From contig NZ_JACJUQ010000001.1 of the NCBI RefSeq assembly GCF_014235845.1, positions 310,001 through 374,000 on the forward strand: DNA of 64,000 nucleotides, given 5' to 3'. A program made the position numbers and the translations under genes. The number at the start of each line of letters is the position of its first letter. Positions within the stretch are counted from its first letter, which is position 1. The notes beneath the pieces are model-generated. The model did not search any database. It was not told the DNA's origin and saw only the letters and a program-made list of their open reading frames with translations. The DNA is from Pontivivens nitratireducens (lineage in GTDB: Bacteria; Pseudomonadota; Alphaproteobacteria; Rhodobacterales; Rhodobacteraceae). This document shows, piece by piece, positions 1 to 8,466 of this stretch.

Positions 1-1083
1 GCGGTCGCTCGCCAGGAACATGACGGGGTTCGAGACGGCCATCGGTTTCTTGCTGCGCACATGATGCACCTTCATCCCGCGTTTGAAGTGGCCGGAGCAC
101 AGGCGGACGAAGGCCACGCGGTCGCGGTGCTTGGGGTCCATGTTGGCCTGAACCTTGAACACGAAACCCGCGACCTTGTTCTCATCCGGTGAAACGGCGC
201 GCGGCTCTGCCGGACGAACCTGCGGCTCCGGTCCGAAATCGCCGATCCCCCGCATCAGTTCGCGCACACCGAAGGAGTTGATGGCGGAGCCGAACCAGAT
301 CGGGGTCAAAGTCCCGTCGAGGAAATTCTGGCGGTCAAAGGCCGGCAGCAACTCGCGCGCCATCTCCACGTCCTCGCGCAGCTTCTCCAACAGGTCGGCG
401 GGGATGTGCTGTTCCAGTTTTGGATCGTCCAGCCCTTCGATGGAAATGCTTTTCGCCACCGTGTTGCGATCGGCGCGGTCCATCAGTTCAAGCCGATCGT
501 TGAGCATGTCGTAACAGCCCAGGAAATCGCGCCCGACGCCGATTGGCCAACTGGCGGGTGTCACGTCGATGGCGAGGTTTTCCTGAATCTCGTCGATGAT
601 CTCGAACGTATCGCGGCTTTCCCGGTCCATCTTGTTACAGAAGGTCAGGATCGGCAGATCGCGCAGGCGGCACACCTCGAACAGTTTCTGGGTCTGGCTT
701 TCCACGCCCTTGGCCCCGTCGATCACCATCACGGCGGCATCCACGGCGGTCAGCGTGCGATAGGTATCCTCCGAGAAGTCGGAGTGGCCCGGGGTATCGA
801 CCAGATTGAACCAGAACGTCCCGAACTCGAACGACATGGCGGAGGCGGAGACGGAAATGCCCCGGTCCTTTTCCATCTGCATGAAGTCGGACCGCGTGCG
901 CCGCGCCTCACCCTTCGCCCGGACCTGTCCGGCCATCTGGATCGCGCCGCCATACAGCAGGAACTTCTCCGTCAGGGTCGTCTTTCCCGCATCGGGGTGC
1001 GAGATGATGGCAAAGGTCCGCCGCCGGGCAATCTCGGCAGGCAAATCAGGTTTGTTATGGGCGCGATCCAACATGACCGGCAT
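1..1083 (-). CDS. prfC: peptide chain release factor 3 (RF3), N-terminal part, cut by window edge
   Basis: RF3 is a translational GTPase that removes RF1 or RF2 from the ribosome after peptide release. The minus strand is open from about 1083 to the window edge, giving some 361 residues of a protein usually near 530. Near the N-terminus I read RRRTFAIISHPDAGKTTLTEK, a G1 P-loop characteristic of RF3, and the visible end reads NPVMFLASDR, as in the middle domain of RF3. Start choice is between ATG 1083 (MPVMLDRAH) and ATG 1074 (MLDRAHNKPDLP); neither has a strong Shine-Dalgarno sequence. It is the last gene of a minus-strand run with ccmAB and the methyltransferase. Identity is secure; the exact start is not. 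Confidence 0.93.
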   Translation of the reverse strand, partial: MPVMLDRAHNKPDLPAEIARRRTFAIISHPDAGKTTLTEKFLLYGGAIQMAGQVRAKGEARRTRSDFMQMEKDRGISVSASAMSFEFGTFWFNLVDTPGHSDFSEDTYRTLTAVDAAVMVIDGAKGVESQTQKLFEVCRLRDLPILTFCNKMDRESRDTFEIIDEIQENLAIDVTPASWPIGVGRDFLGCYDMLNDRLELMDRADRNTVAKSISIEGLDDPKLEQHIPADLLEKLREDVEMARELLPAFDRQNFLDGTLTPIWFGSAINSFGVRELMRGIGDFGPEPQVRPAEPRAVSPDENKVAGFVFKVQANMDPKHRDRVAFVRLCSGHFKRGMKVHHVRSKKPMAVSNPVMFLASDR

Positions 1084-1190
1084 ATAGCGCCGCGCGGGTG
1101 CGGGCGCAATCGGCGGGTTCGGGCCTTCGACGCATATGGCAATCGGCTGTCAGTGATCCTGGATCAGGCCGAACCTCAGCCGCCGACCGG

Positions 1191-1658
1191 TCACAGCCAG
1201 CGGCGCGTCTTGTCGAGGTATTCGGCATAGGGTGCGCCGAATTTCGCGGTCAGATACGCTTCTTCGCGCAGAACGACGCCATAGTGCAGCGCCGCCAGCA
1301 CCAGCGGTGCAATAATGACGGACCAGTCGAGCGAGGCCGCCAGTCCAAGGCCCAGTTGGAAGAGCGCAATTCCCAGATACATCGGGTTGCGGGTGAACCT
1401 GTACGGCCCATTGGTGACCACGATCAGCGCGGAGGCGTGCGGGCTGACATTCGTGCCCGCCCGCTTGAACGCAACGATCCCCCACAGGCCGAGGGTCATC
1501 GCCACGATCAGGATCACGAAGCCGGCGGCGATCTGAATCGGCCCCTTGCCCAGGATGTCGAGCGGTATGATCCAGTCCAGTATCATCGCCGCGATAGGCG
1601 CGCCCGCGAACAGCACCGGCGGATAGAATGCGACATCGGGGGCATCGTGACGGGGCAT
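1191..1658 (-). CDS. isoprenylcysteine carboxyl methyltransferase-family membrane protein
   Basis: A 155-residue integral membrane protein of the ICMT/phospholipid methyltransferase-like (PEMT) superfamily. The C-terminal half carries the family signature: NGPYRFTRNPMYLG, then two hydrophobic helices, then RREEAYLTAKFG-like REEAYL and YAEY segments, which form the SAM-binding face in related enzymes. About four transmembrane helices are visible. The start ATG follows AGGAG at good spacing and lies 10 bases after the ccmB stop, so it is probably co-transcribed with ccmAB. The substrate is unknown: bacterial members methylate varied lipids or small molecules, and no prenylated protein is implied. 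It occupies the position where ccmC is often found. Confidence 0.8.
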   Translation of the reverse strand: MPRHDAPDVAFYPPVLFAGAPIAAMILDWIIPLDILGKGPIQIAAGFVILIVAMTLGLWGIVAFKRAGTNVSPHASALIVVTNGPYRFTRNPMYLGIALFQLGLGLAASLDWSVIIAPLVLAALHYGVVLREEAYLTAKFGAPYAEYLDKTRRWL

Positions 1659-1668
1659 CGCAGCACTC

Positions 1669-2334
1669 CTATCTGAGGTTCACGCGCAGCGCGGCGGCTG
1701 CGACGAAGGGGCCTGCGGACAGGCTGAGCAAAGATATTCCGGCAAGGAACGGCAGGGAGGCACCTGCCTCCAGCCCATCACCTGCCCGGCTGGCGATTTG
1801 CGCACCGAAGATCAGCGTGGGAACATAGAGCGGAAGTACCAGCAGCGACAGCAGCAACCCCCCCCGCCGCAGACCTACGGTAATCGCGGCGCCCACCGCG
1901 CCGATTGCGGACAGCGCCGGCGTGCCGATGGCAAGCCCGAGGATCAGCATCGGCTGGGCCGCTTCGGGCATGTTCAGCGTCAGGGCCAGCACGGGCGCGG
2001 CGATCACCAGCGGCAGGCCGGTTGTCACCCAATGCGCCATCATCTTGACGGCTACGATTCCCTCCAGCGGCAGGGGGGACAGGGCGAGGATGTCCAGCGT
2101 CCCGTCCTCATGATCCGCCTGAAACAGACGGTCGAGCGACAGCAGGCACGCCAGCAGCGCCGCAACCCACAGCAGGCCGGGGGCCACCTGCGCCAGCAGC
2201 GTCTGATCCGGCCCGATGCCGAGGGGCGCCAGCAGCGTCACGATCAGAAAGAAGGCGAGGCCCAGCCCCGCGCCACCACCGGCCCGGACCGCCAGCCGGA
2301 CCTCTCTCTCCAGCAAGGCGCGAAGCGGGCTCAC
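1669..2334 (-). CDS. ccmB: heme exporter protein CcmB (cytochrome c maturation permease)
   Basis: A 221-residue polytopic membrane protein of normal CcmB length. CcmB is a membrane subunit of the CcmABCD complex, which releases holo-CcmE heme chaperone during cytochrome c maturation in the periplasm. The N-terminal MSPLRALLEREVRLAVRAGG is typical, followed by about six hydrophobic helices and the conserved HWVTTGLPLVIAAPVLALTL-type core. The start overlaps the ccmA stop by 4 bases, so the two genes are translationally coupled. What is unusual is downstream: the usual ccmC, ccmD and ccmG do not follow; an ICMT-family gene comes next. Confidence 0.92.
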   Translation of the reverse strand: MSPLRALLEREVRLAVRAGGGAGLGLAFFLIVTLLAPLGIGPDQTLLAQVAPGLLWVAALLACLLSLDRLFQADHEDGTLDILALSPLPLEGIVAVKMMAHWVTTGLPLVIAAPVLALTLNMPEAAQPMLILGLAIGTPALSAIGAVGAAITVGLRRGGLLLSLLVLPLYVPTLIFGAQIASRAGDGLEAGASLPFLAGISLLSLSAGPFVAAAALRVNLR

Positions 2335-2972
2335 AGATAGTCACCCGTCAGGAATGGATCGGACACATCCTCGGGCGCAGTCGAGGGCGGCGTCAGGACA
2401 TGTGGGCGCAGCGCAAGGCCCAGGTCGATATGCGTGGCAACGATGGCCAGACCGCCGGCGTCCAGATGAGTTGAGAGAATATCCCCGAATATCCGCGTAT
2501 GTTCGGCATCCAGCGAAACCGTCGGCTCATCCAGCAACCATAACGGACGTGGGGACAGGACCAGCCGCGCCAGTCCCAGCCTGCGCTTTTGTCCCGCGGA
2601 ACACAGGCCCGCAGGCCGGTCCGCGATCGGCATCAGGTCGAACCGGTCGAGGGCGGCATTCGCGTCACCGCCATGGAGCGCCGCCCAGAAGCGCAGATTC
2701 TCCCCCACGGTGAGCACCGATTTGATGGCGTCACGATGCCCTGTGTACGCGATCAGATCGGTCCATTCGTCGGAGCCGAGCTTCCTGCCGTCCAACTCCG
2801 CCCGTCCCGTCACGGGAAGCAGACCGCACAGGGCACGGATCAGCGTCGATTTTCCCACACCGTTCGGCCCGCGCAGCGCGATGCCCTGACCTGCCTGCAA
2901 CGTCAGGGACACGTCGTCCAGCACACGCCGCCCGCCGCGCTCACATCCAATTCGATCCACGATCAGTTCCAT
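2331..2972 (-). CDS. ccmA: heme exporter ATP-binding protein CcmA
   Basis: The ABC ATPase of the cytochrome c maturation system, 213 residues, close to the usual size. Visible motifs are Walker A GPNGVGKST (about residue 35), the signature region SAGQKRRLGLARL (about 127), Walker B LWLLDEPTVSLD, and the switch H in VATHIDLGL. It pairs with CcmB and uses ATP hydrolysis to free heme-loaded CcmE. The gene is first of the minus-strand unit ccmA-ccmB-ICMT-prfC and is divergent from acnA, with about 210 bases between them that must hold both promoters. The signature reads SAGQ rather than LSGGQ, which is common in CcmA. Confidence 0.93.
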   Translation of the reverse strand: MELIVDRIGCERGGRRVLDDVSLTLQAGQGIALRGPNGVGKSTLIRALCGLLPVTGRAELDGRKLGSDEWTDLIAYTGHRDAIKSVLTVGENLRFWAALHGGDANAALDRFDLMPIADRPAGLCSAGQKRRLGLARLVLSPRPLWLLDEPTVSLDAEHTRIFGDILSTHLDAGGLAIVATHIDLGLALRPHVLTPPSTAPEDVSDPFLTGDYL

Positions 2973-3183
2973 GCGCTATCGCTACCTGACGGGAGACGGG
3001 TTCGGAAGGGGAGTTGTGCGGTATGCAATTGCACACAATCTTCTTGCACCGCAAGGCGAACTGGGGCAATAGGGCGGCGAGCGCGCGGAACCCCTGCTGG
3101 CAGACATGCCGTTCCGTGCTAGATTCAGGACGTGAAAGCGGTGCGACAACCGTTCCCGTCAAACCAGCAAGGAAGAGGTTCCC

Positions 3184-5952
3184 ATGCCCATTACAGTCGG
3201 TCAGGACAGCAACAACACGCGCCGGACGCTCAAATCCGGCGGCACATCCTTCGCCTACTATTCCATTCCCGCAGCTGAGGAAGCCGGTCTCGGCGATTTC
3301 TCGCGCCTTCCATCGGTTCTGAAGGTGGTGCTTGAGAACATGCTGCGCTTCGAGGACGGCAAGACCGTCTCGACCGATGATATCAAGGCCTTCGCCGATT
3401 GGGCGAAGATGGGCGGCAAGAACCCGCGTGAAATCGCCTACCGTCCCGCGCGCGTGCTGATGCAGGATTTCACTGGCGTGCCAGCAGTCGTGGACCTTGC
3501 CGCGATGCGCGACGGGATCGTGGCGCTGGGCGGCGACGCGCAGAAGATCAACCCGCTCAACCCTGTCGATCTGGTCATCGACCACTCCGTCATGATCGAT
3601 GAGTTCGGCAATCCGCGTGCGTTCCAGATGAACGTTGATCGTGAATATGAGCGGAACATGGAGCGGTATCAGTTCCTGAAATGGGGACAAAAGGCGTTCG
3701 ACAACTTCCGCGTCGTGCCGCCGGGCACCGGCATCTGCCACCAGGTGAACCTGGAATATCTGGCCAAGACGGTCTGGTCCGACAAGGATCAGAACGGTGA
3801 GGTTGTGGCCTATCCCGACACGCTGGTCGGCACCGACAGCCACACCACCATGGTCAACGGCGCGGCTGTTCTGGGCTGGGGCGTCGGCGGGATCGAGGCG
3901 GAGGCCGCGATGCTGGGTCAGCCGATTTCGATGCTGATCCCCGAGGTCATCGGCTTCAAGCTGACCGGTGCCATGCCCGAGGGCACGACAGCGACCGACC
4001 TCGTGCTCAAGGTCGTGGAATTGCTGCGCGCCAAGGGCGTGGTCTCCAAGTTCGTCGAATTCTACGGCGACGGTCTGGACAACGTGCCGCTGGCTGACCG
4101 CGCGACCATCGGCAACATGGCGCCGGAATATGGCGCCACTTGCGGATTCTTCCCCATTGACGCGGAAACCATCCGCTATCTGACCCAGACCGGCCGGGAC
4201 GAGGCGACCATCGAACTGGTCGAGGCCTATGCCAAGGCGAACGGCATGTGGCGCGATCCGGGTTATGAGCCGGTTTATACCGACACCCTGGAACTGGACA
4301 TGAGCACGGTGGTTCCCGCAATCTCCGGTCCGAAGCGGCCGCAGGACCACATCCCCCTGACCAAGGCGGCATCGGAGTTCGGAGCCTACGTCAAGGGCCA
4401 GCGCCCCGACATCCACGACAAGGCGGAGATCCGCTGGGAGGGTGAGGGCGGCCAGCCCGAGCCGCAGGACATTCCCGGTGATGAGGGCCACCACAACCGT
4501 GGCTACGTCAGAACGGACGAGCATGGATATCAGATGCATGATGGCTCTATCGTCATTGCGTCCATCACGTCGTGCACCAACACATCCAACCCTTACGTCA
4601 TGATCGGCGCGGGGCTGGTGGCGCGCAAGGCACGTGAACTGGGCCTGAACCGCAAACCGTGGGTGAAAACATCGCTCGCCCCCGGATCGCAGGTCGTGTC
4701 CGCCTATCTGGAGGCCGCGAACCTTCAGGAAGACCTCGATGCGATCGGTTTCAACCTGGTCGGGTATGGCTGCACGACCTGCATCGGCAACTCCGGTCCG
4801 CTGGAGCCCGAAATCTCGAAGTGCATCAACGATGCCGATCTGATCGGCGTGTCCGTCCTGTCGGGCAACCGCAACTTCGAAGGGCGCATCAGCCCTGACG
4901 TGCGCGCCAACTACCTCGCCTCGCCACCGCTGGTCGTGGCCTATGCGCTGGTCGGTGACATGAACGTGGACATCACCACCGCCAGCCTGGGCAAGGACAA
5001 GAACGGCAACGATGTCTACCTCAAGGATATCTGGCCCTCGCAATCCGAAATCGCGGAACTGGTCGAGGCGACCGTGACCCGTGAGGCGTTCCAGTCGAAA
5101 TATGCCGACGTCTTCAAAGGCGATGAGAAGTGGCAGGCCGTTGAGACCACCGACAGTGAAACCTATAACTGGCCGGCGCAGTCCACCTATGTCCAGAACC
5201 CGCCCTACTTCCGCGATATGGCGAAGGAAGCGGGCACGATCTCGGACATCAAGGACGCCAAGATCCTGGCCATTCTGGGCGATATGGTCACGACCGACCA
5301 CATCTCTCCCGCCGGTTCGTTCAAGGAGACGACACCTGCCGGTCAGTATCTGGTCGAGCGTCAGGTGCCGGTGCGGGAGTTCAACTCCTACGGCTCGCGT
5401 CGCGGCAACCACGAGGTGATGATGCGTGGCACCTTCGCCAACATCCGCATCCGCAACGAGATGCTGGATGGCGTCGAGGGCGGCTATACGCTGTCGCCCA
5501 AGGGGGAGCAGACCTCGATCTTCGATGCCGCGATGGAGTATCAGGAGCAGGGCACCCCGCTGGTGATCTTCGGTGGTGAGCAGTACGGTGCCGGGTCCTC
5601 CCGCGATTGGGCGGCCAAGGGTACCAACCTGCTGGGCGTCAAGGCTGTGATCGCTGAGAATTTCGAGCGTATCCACCGCTCGAACCTGGTGGGAATGGGC
5701 GTGATCCCGTTTGAATTCACCGGCGGCGACACGCGCAAGACGCTGGGCCTGAAAGGCGACGAAACCGTCTCCATCACCGGGTTGGAGGGCGATCTGAAGC
5801 CGCTGTCGCAGGTCCCCGCGACCATCACCTATGGTGACGGAACGGTGAAGGAAATCATGCTGAAGTGCCGGATCGATACCGAGGTTGAGATCGAGTATGT
5901 CGAGAATGGCGGCGTTCTGCACTACGTGCTGCGCAACTTGGCCGTCGCCTGA
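3184..5952 (+). CDS. acnA: aconitate hydratase (aconitase A)
   Basis: A 922-residue aconitase of the AcnA/IRP1 type that interconverts citrate and isocitrate in the TCA cycle. Fe-S ligands are visible as SCTNTSNP (first Cys) and CTTCIGNSGPL (second and third Cys). Other family blocks are TDSHTTMVNG, GVGGIEAEAAMLGQP and, in the swivel domain, YGAGSSRDWAAKG with the catalytic Ser-Arg. The start ATG is preceded by an AGAGG-type ribosome site 5 bases upstream. A strong intrinsic terminator follows 20 bases after the stop. It is divergent from ccmA; an acnA/ccmA neighbourhood is familiar from Rhodobacteraceae. Confidence 0.97.
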   Translation: MPITVGQDSNNTRRTLKSGGTSFAYYSIPAAEEAGLGDFSRLPSVLKVVLENMLRFEDGKTVSTDDIKAFADWAKMGGKNPREIAYRPARVLMQDFTGVPAVVDLAAMRDGIVALGGDAQKINPLNPVDLVIDHSVMIDEFGNPRAFQMNVDREYERNMERYQFLKWGQKAFDNFRVVPPGTGICHQVNLEYLAKTVWSDKDQNGEVVAYPDTLVGTDSHTTMVNGAAVLGWGVGGIEAEAAMLGQPISMLIPEVIGFKLTGAMPEGTTATDLVLKVVELLRAKGVVSKFVEFYGDGLDNVPLADRATIGNMAPEYGATCGFFPIDAETIRYLTQTGRDEATIELVEAYAKANGMWRDPGYEPVYTDTLELDMSTVVPAISGPKRPQDHIPLTKAASEFGAYVKGQRPDIHDKAEIRWEGEGGQPEPQDIPGDEGHHNRGYVRTDEHGYQMHDGSIVIASITSCTNTSNPYVMIGAGLVARKARELGLNRKPWVKTSLAPGSQVVSAYLEAANLQEDLDAIGFNLVGYGCTTCIGNSGPLEPEISKCINDADLIGVSVLSGNRNFEGRISPDVRANYLASPPLVVAYALVGDMNVDITTASLGKDKNGNDVYLKDIWPSQSEIAELVEATVTREAFQSKYADVFKGDEKWQAVETTDSETYNWPAQSTYVQNPPYFRDMAKEAGTISDIKDAKILAILGDMVTTDHISPAGSFKETTPAGQYLVERQVPVREFNSYGSRRGNHEVMMRGTFANIRIRNEMLDGVEGGYTLSPKGEQTSIFDAAMEYQEQGTPLVIFGGEQYGAGSSRDWAAKGTNLLGVKAVIAENFERIHRSNLVGMGVIPFEFTGGDTRKTLGLKGDETVSITGLEGDLKPLSQVPATITYGDGTVKEIMLKCRIDTEVEIEYVENGGVLHYVLRNLAVA

Positions 5953-5972
5953 TCCAGACAGGATAGAATGCG

Positions 5973-5997
5973 AAAGGGGCGCTGCGGCGCCCCTTTT
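5973..5997 (+). terminator. intrinsic terminator of acnA
   Basis: A 10-bp GC-rich stem (AAAGGGGCGC paired with GCGCCCCTTT) with a 4-base loop, ending in TTTT, 20 bases after the acnA stop. This is a textbook rho-independent terminator. Confidence 0.85.
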
Positions 5998-6119
5998 CAT
6001 GTCTGCATGTCGGCCACGACGTCCCCCATCGGTTGCCACGCACTCCCGAACACTTGATTGGACCCTGCAGAATGCGGCATCTAGCTATGAGTGAGAATTC
6101 CCGGGCGAGAGGTCACCGA

Positions 6120-6821
6120 ATGTTTCTACGCAAGGCTGCATTGATCGCCACGATGGTATTCGCCCTGGCTGGCGGTGCGCGTGCGCAAACCAATCCGGTC
6201 GTGGTGGAGCTGTTCACGGCACAGGGATGTTCGTCCTGCCCGCCGGCGGATGCCTTTCTGGCGGATCTGGCGGATCGGGACGATGTGATCGCCTTGTCGC
6301 TGCATGTGGACTATTGGGACTATCTGGGGTGGAGCGATCCGTTCGCCTCGCCCGAAATGACGGCGCGTCAGCGCGGATATGCCGGCTATCAGAACGTGCG
6401 ATCCGTGTTCACCCCCCAGATGATCGTGCAGGGTGTCACGTCTGAGGTCGGTCACAGGCGGGCGGCGGTTCTGGATGCCATCGCGCTTGCAAAAGCTGCC
6501 CCCGCAGCTGCCCGGGTCGAATTGCAGCAGGAGGCAGGCCGGTTGCGCGTGACGATCATTCCATTGCGTCCGGGCCTGAGCGGGATCGTTCACATGGTCA
6601 GTTACGACGTGCCGCAGGTCCAGCAAATCCCGAGCGGCGAAAATATCGGTCAGACGCTGACTTACGTGAATGTGGTGACCGGCTGGATGCGCCTGGGAAC
6701 CTGGAACGGTGAGCGGATGGAGCTGACCGCGCCTGTGCCCACCATGGGCAAGGGGGTTGCCGTTCTGGTTCAGGAAGACACGGTAGGTCCGATTTTCGCA
6801 GCCGCCCGAATGGAGCGGTGA
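6120..6821 (+). CDS. DUF1223 secreted thioredoxin-like protein
   Basis: A protein of about 233 residues with a clear signal peptide (MFLRKAALIATMVFALAGGARAQ). The mature part opens with VVELFTAQGCSSCPPADAFLADL, the DUF1223 hallmark: a thioredoxin-like fold with a CxxC-type Cys-Ser-Ser-Cys site. HVDYWDYLGWSDPF follows, also conserved in the family. The function is unestablished; a periplasmic redox role is inferred from the fold and signal peptide. I chose ATG 6120 because GAGAGG sits 7 bases upstream and the signal peptide begins there; an upstream in-frame ATG at 6033 would add 29 residues unlike a signal sequence. It converges on the acyltransferase gene with a 3-base gap. Confidence 0.85.
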   Translation: MFLRKAALIATMVFALAGGARAQTNPVVVELFTAQGCSSCPPADAFLADLADRDDVIALSLHVDYWDYLGWSDPFASPEMTARQRGYAGYQNVRSVFTPQMIVQGVTSEVGHRRAAVLDAIALAKAAPAAARVELQQEAGRLRVTIIPLRPGLSGIVHMVSYDVPQVQQIPSGENIGQTLTYVNVVTGWMRLGTWNGERMELTAPVPTMGKGVAVLVQEDTVGPIFAAARMER

Positions 6822-6824
6822 GCG

Positions 6825-7697
6825 TCACCGCCAGCGCCGGTGAAACCAGAACCACTGTTCCGGCTTTTGCGCAATCCAGGTGCTCAGTTGGTCATTGACG
6901 GCCCGCATCATGGTCTCTTGATCGGTATGAGGAACGGGCTCCGCGAAAACGCTGTCGAAACTTTCACCATCATTGGCGCGAAAGCTGATGACCGGGATCA
7001 GCGGAATGTCCATGCTCAGCGCCAGTTTCGCTGCTGTCAGGGTGGTTTCCGCAGGATGACCGAGGAATTCGATCAGGGGTGCACCGGTCTGTTTCTGATC
7101 GACGAGGATCTCCGCCACGCCACCTGAGCGCAGATGCCGGACCAGTTCGCGTGTACCCTGCCGCCCCTTTGAAAACGCATCGGGCCCCAGTGTCCTGAGC
7201 GCGGCGACGAAATCGGCGTTGTAATAGGGATTGTTATGCGTGCGGTAGACGCCAGCAATCTGCAAACCATGGGCAAGTGCCGAGGCGCGCGCCCCCTCCC
7301 AATTGCCATAGTGAGCGGAGACGAGGATCGCGCCCCGCCCCTCGGCCTGAGCGGATATCAGAGCCTCCAGCCCGGCACCGGTCGCGCGAAATCGCGAGGG
7401 GTCCGCGATCACGTCCGCCATCATCATTTCCTCGACCATGACGCGCCCGAAATTGTCGCCGACGCCCTGAAAAAGGCGGTCGCGATCAGCGTCACTCATA
7501 TCCGGGAATATGAGGTTTAGGTTGGCCTGAACACGCTGTCGTGCCGAAGGCAACCGCATCATCAGGTTGCGCCCGATCCATGACCCCACACGAAGCCGTC
7601 GGGAATAAGGCAGGATGCGCAGCACTGCGCCCAGTACGCGCAATACGCCATTGGACAGATAGTGGCCTATATCCGTCAGACGTTCACGAGGTGTCAT
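6825..7697 (-). CDS. lysophospholipid / lipid A lauroyl acyltransferase family protein
   Basis: A 290-residue member of the LpxL/HtrB (LABLAT) family. These inner-membrane enzymes move acyl chains from acyl-ACP to lipid A precursors at the cytoplasmic face. The catalytic HxxxxE block is visible as SAHYGNWEGA near residue 127, with QKQTGAPLIEFLG and a WFWFHRRW C-terminus, both typical. The N-terminal hydrophobic stretch serves as a membrane anchor. The gene lies about 90 bases downstream of infC on the same strand, but a terminator sits between them. Whether it acts on lipid A or on an ornithine or other lipid cannot be told from sequence; no lipid A gene is nearby. Confidence 0.86.
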   Translation of the reverse strand: MTPRERLTDIGHYLSNGVLRVLGAVLRILPYSRRLRVGSWIGRNLMMRLPSARQRVQANLNLIFPDMSDADRDRLFQGVGDNFGRVMVEEMMMADVIADPSRFRATGAGLEALISAQAEGRGAILVSAHYGNWEGARASALAHGLQIAGVYRTHNNPYYNADFVAALRTLGPDAFSKGRQGTRELVRHLRSGGVAEILVDQKQTGAPLIEFLGHPAETTLTAAKLALSMDIPLIPVISFRANDGESFDSVFAEPVPHTDQETMMRAVNDQLSTWIAQKPEQWFWFHRRWR

Positions 7698-7732
7698 GCT
7701 GCTGCTTCCTCATCATCCATGCCAGTAAGAAG

Positions 7733-7758
7733 AAAGGCGGCGCATATGCACCGCCTTT
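7733..7758 (-). terminator. intrinsic terminator downstream of infC
   Basis: An 8-bp stem AAAGGCGG/CCGCCTTT around a 10-base loop containing ATAT, followed on the minus strand by TTCTTCTT. It lies about 30 bases after the infC stop and before the acyltransferase start. Confidence 0.7.
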
Positions 7759-7787
7759 CACAAATCGTCATCATGCGGGGCAGGATG

Positions 7788-8333
7788 TCAGTTTTTCACG
7801 GGTGAGATCATCATGACCATCTGCCGACCTTCGACGCGGGGCATATTGTCGATCTTCCCAGTGCCTTCGACATCGTCGGCAACACGATTGAGAAGGATAC
7901 GGCCCAGATCCTGGTGCGCCATTTCGCGACCCCGGAACCGGAGCGTGACCTTGACCTTGTCCCCACCTTCGAGGAACTTCATCACATTGCGCATCTTGAC
8001 GTCGTAATCGTGCGTATCGGTGTTGGGTCGGAATTTCACCTCCTTCACCTCGATCGTCTTCTGCTTTTTGCGGGCCTCGGATTCACGCTTTTGCTGTTCA
8101 TATTTGAACTTGCCGAAATCCATGATCTTGCAAACAGGCGGTTCGGCATTCGGTGAGATCTCGACCAGGTCGAGTCCTGCTTCCTCAGCAAGCTCGATTC
8201 CACGGCGAGGGGTGACAACACCGACCTGTTCGCCGTCGGCGCCGATCAGGCGAATCTCGTTCGAGCGAATACGATCATTGACACGGGGACCCGTGTCGCG
8301 GGTTGGGGGCGCATTGTGCGGTCTTCTGGCTAT
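7788..8333 (-). CDS. infC: translation initiation factor IF-3, non-AUG start
   Basis: IF-3 binds the 30S subunit, blocks premature 50S joining and proofreads start-codon choice. Blocks seen are [17 protein letters not shown] (N domain), [21 protein letters not shown] (linker) and [13 protein letters not shown] with [14 protein letters not shown] (C domain). The only ATG (8123) is inside the domain linker and would remove 70 essential residues. The frame stays open upstream, and the conserved [11 protein letters not shown]-terminus begins with ATA at 8331-8333, with AAGGA 10 bases upstream on the minus strand, so I place an ATA start there (181 residues). Non-AUG starts in infC underlie IF-3 autoregulation in E. 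coli (AUU); the same is inferred here. Confidence 0.93.
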   Translation of the reverse strand: MARRPHNAPPTRDTGPRVNDRIRSNEIRLIGADGEQVGVVTPRRGIELAEEAGLDLVEISPNAEPPVCKIMDFGKFKYEQQKRESEARKKQKTIEVKEVKFRPNTDTHDYDVKMRNVMKFLEGGDKVKVTLRFRGREMAHQDLGRILLNRVADDVEGTGKIDNMPRVEGRQMVMMISPVKN

Positions 8334-8466
8334 GGTCTTCTCGTCCTTCTGTGGTGACAGTTCATATATAACATTTTCGACCCAAGCGCGCAGGCTTGAC
8401 GCGCATACGCAAAACTGGGCAACAGAGAACTTAAGTGGAGCCTGATGGGCATTTGGTCAATAGTGT

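Noticed and set aside
1191-1658. True eukaryote-like prenylcysteine methylation
   Set aside because: Bacterial members of this family act on other substrates; nothing here points to CaaX proteins.
2941-6039. A 1032-codon open frame on minus across acnA
   Set aside because: It is antisense to a textbook aconitase, rich in His/Arg/Gly without domains, and comes from high-GC third-position bias.
8123-8123. ATG 8123 as infC start
   Set aside because: It would delete the whole N-terminal domain of IF-3, whose coding continues upstream in frame.
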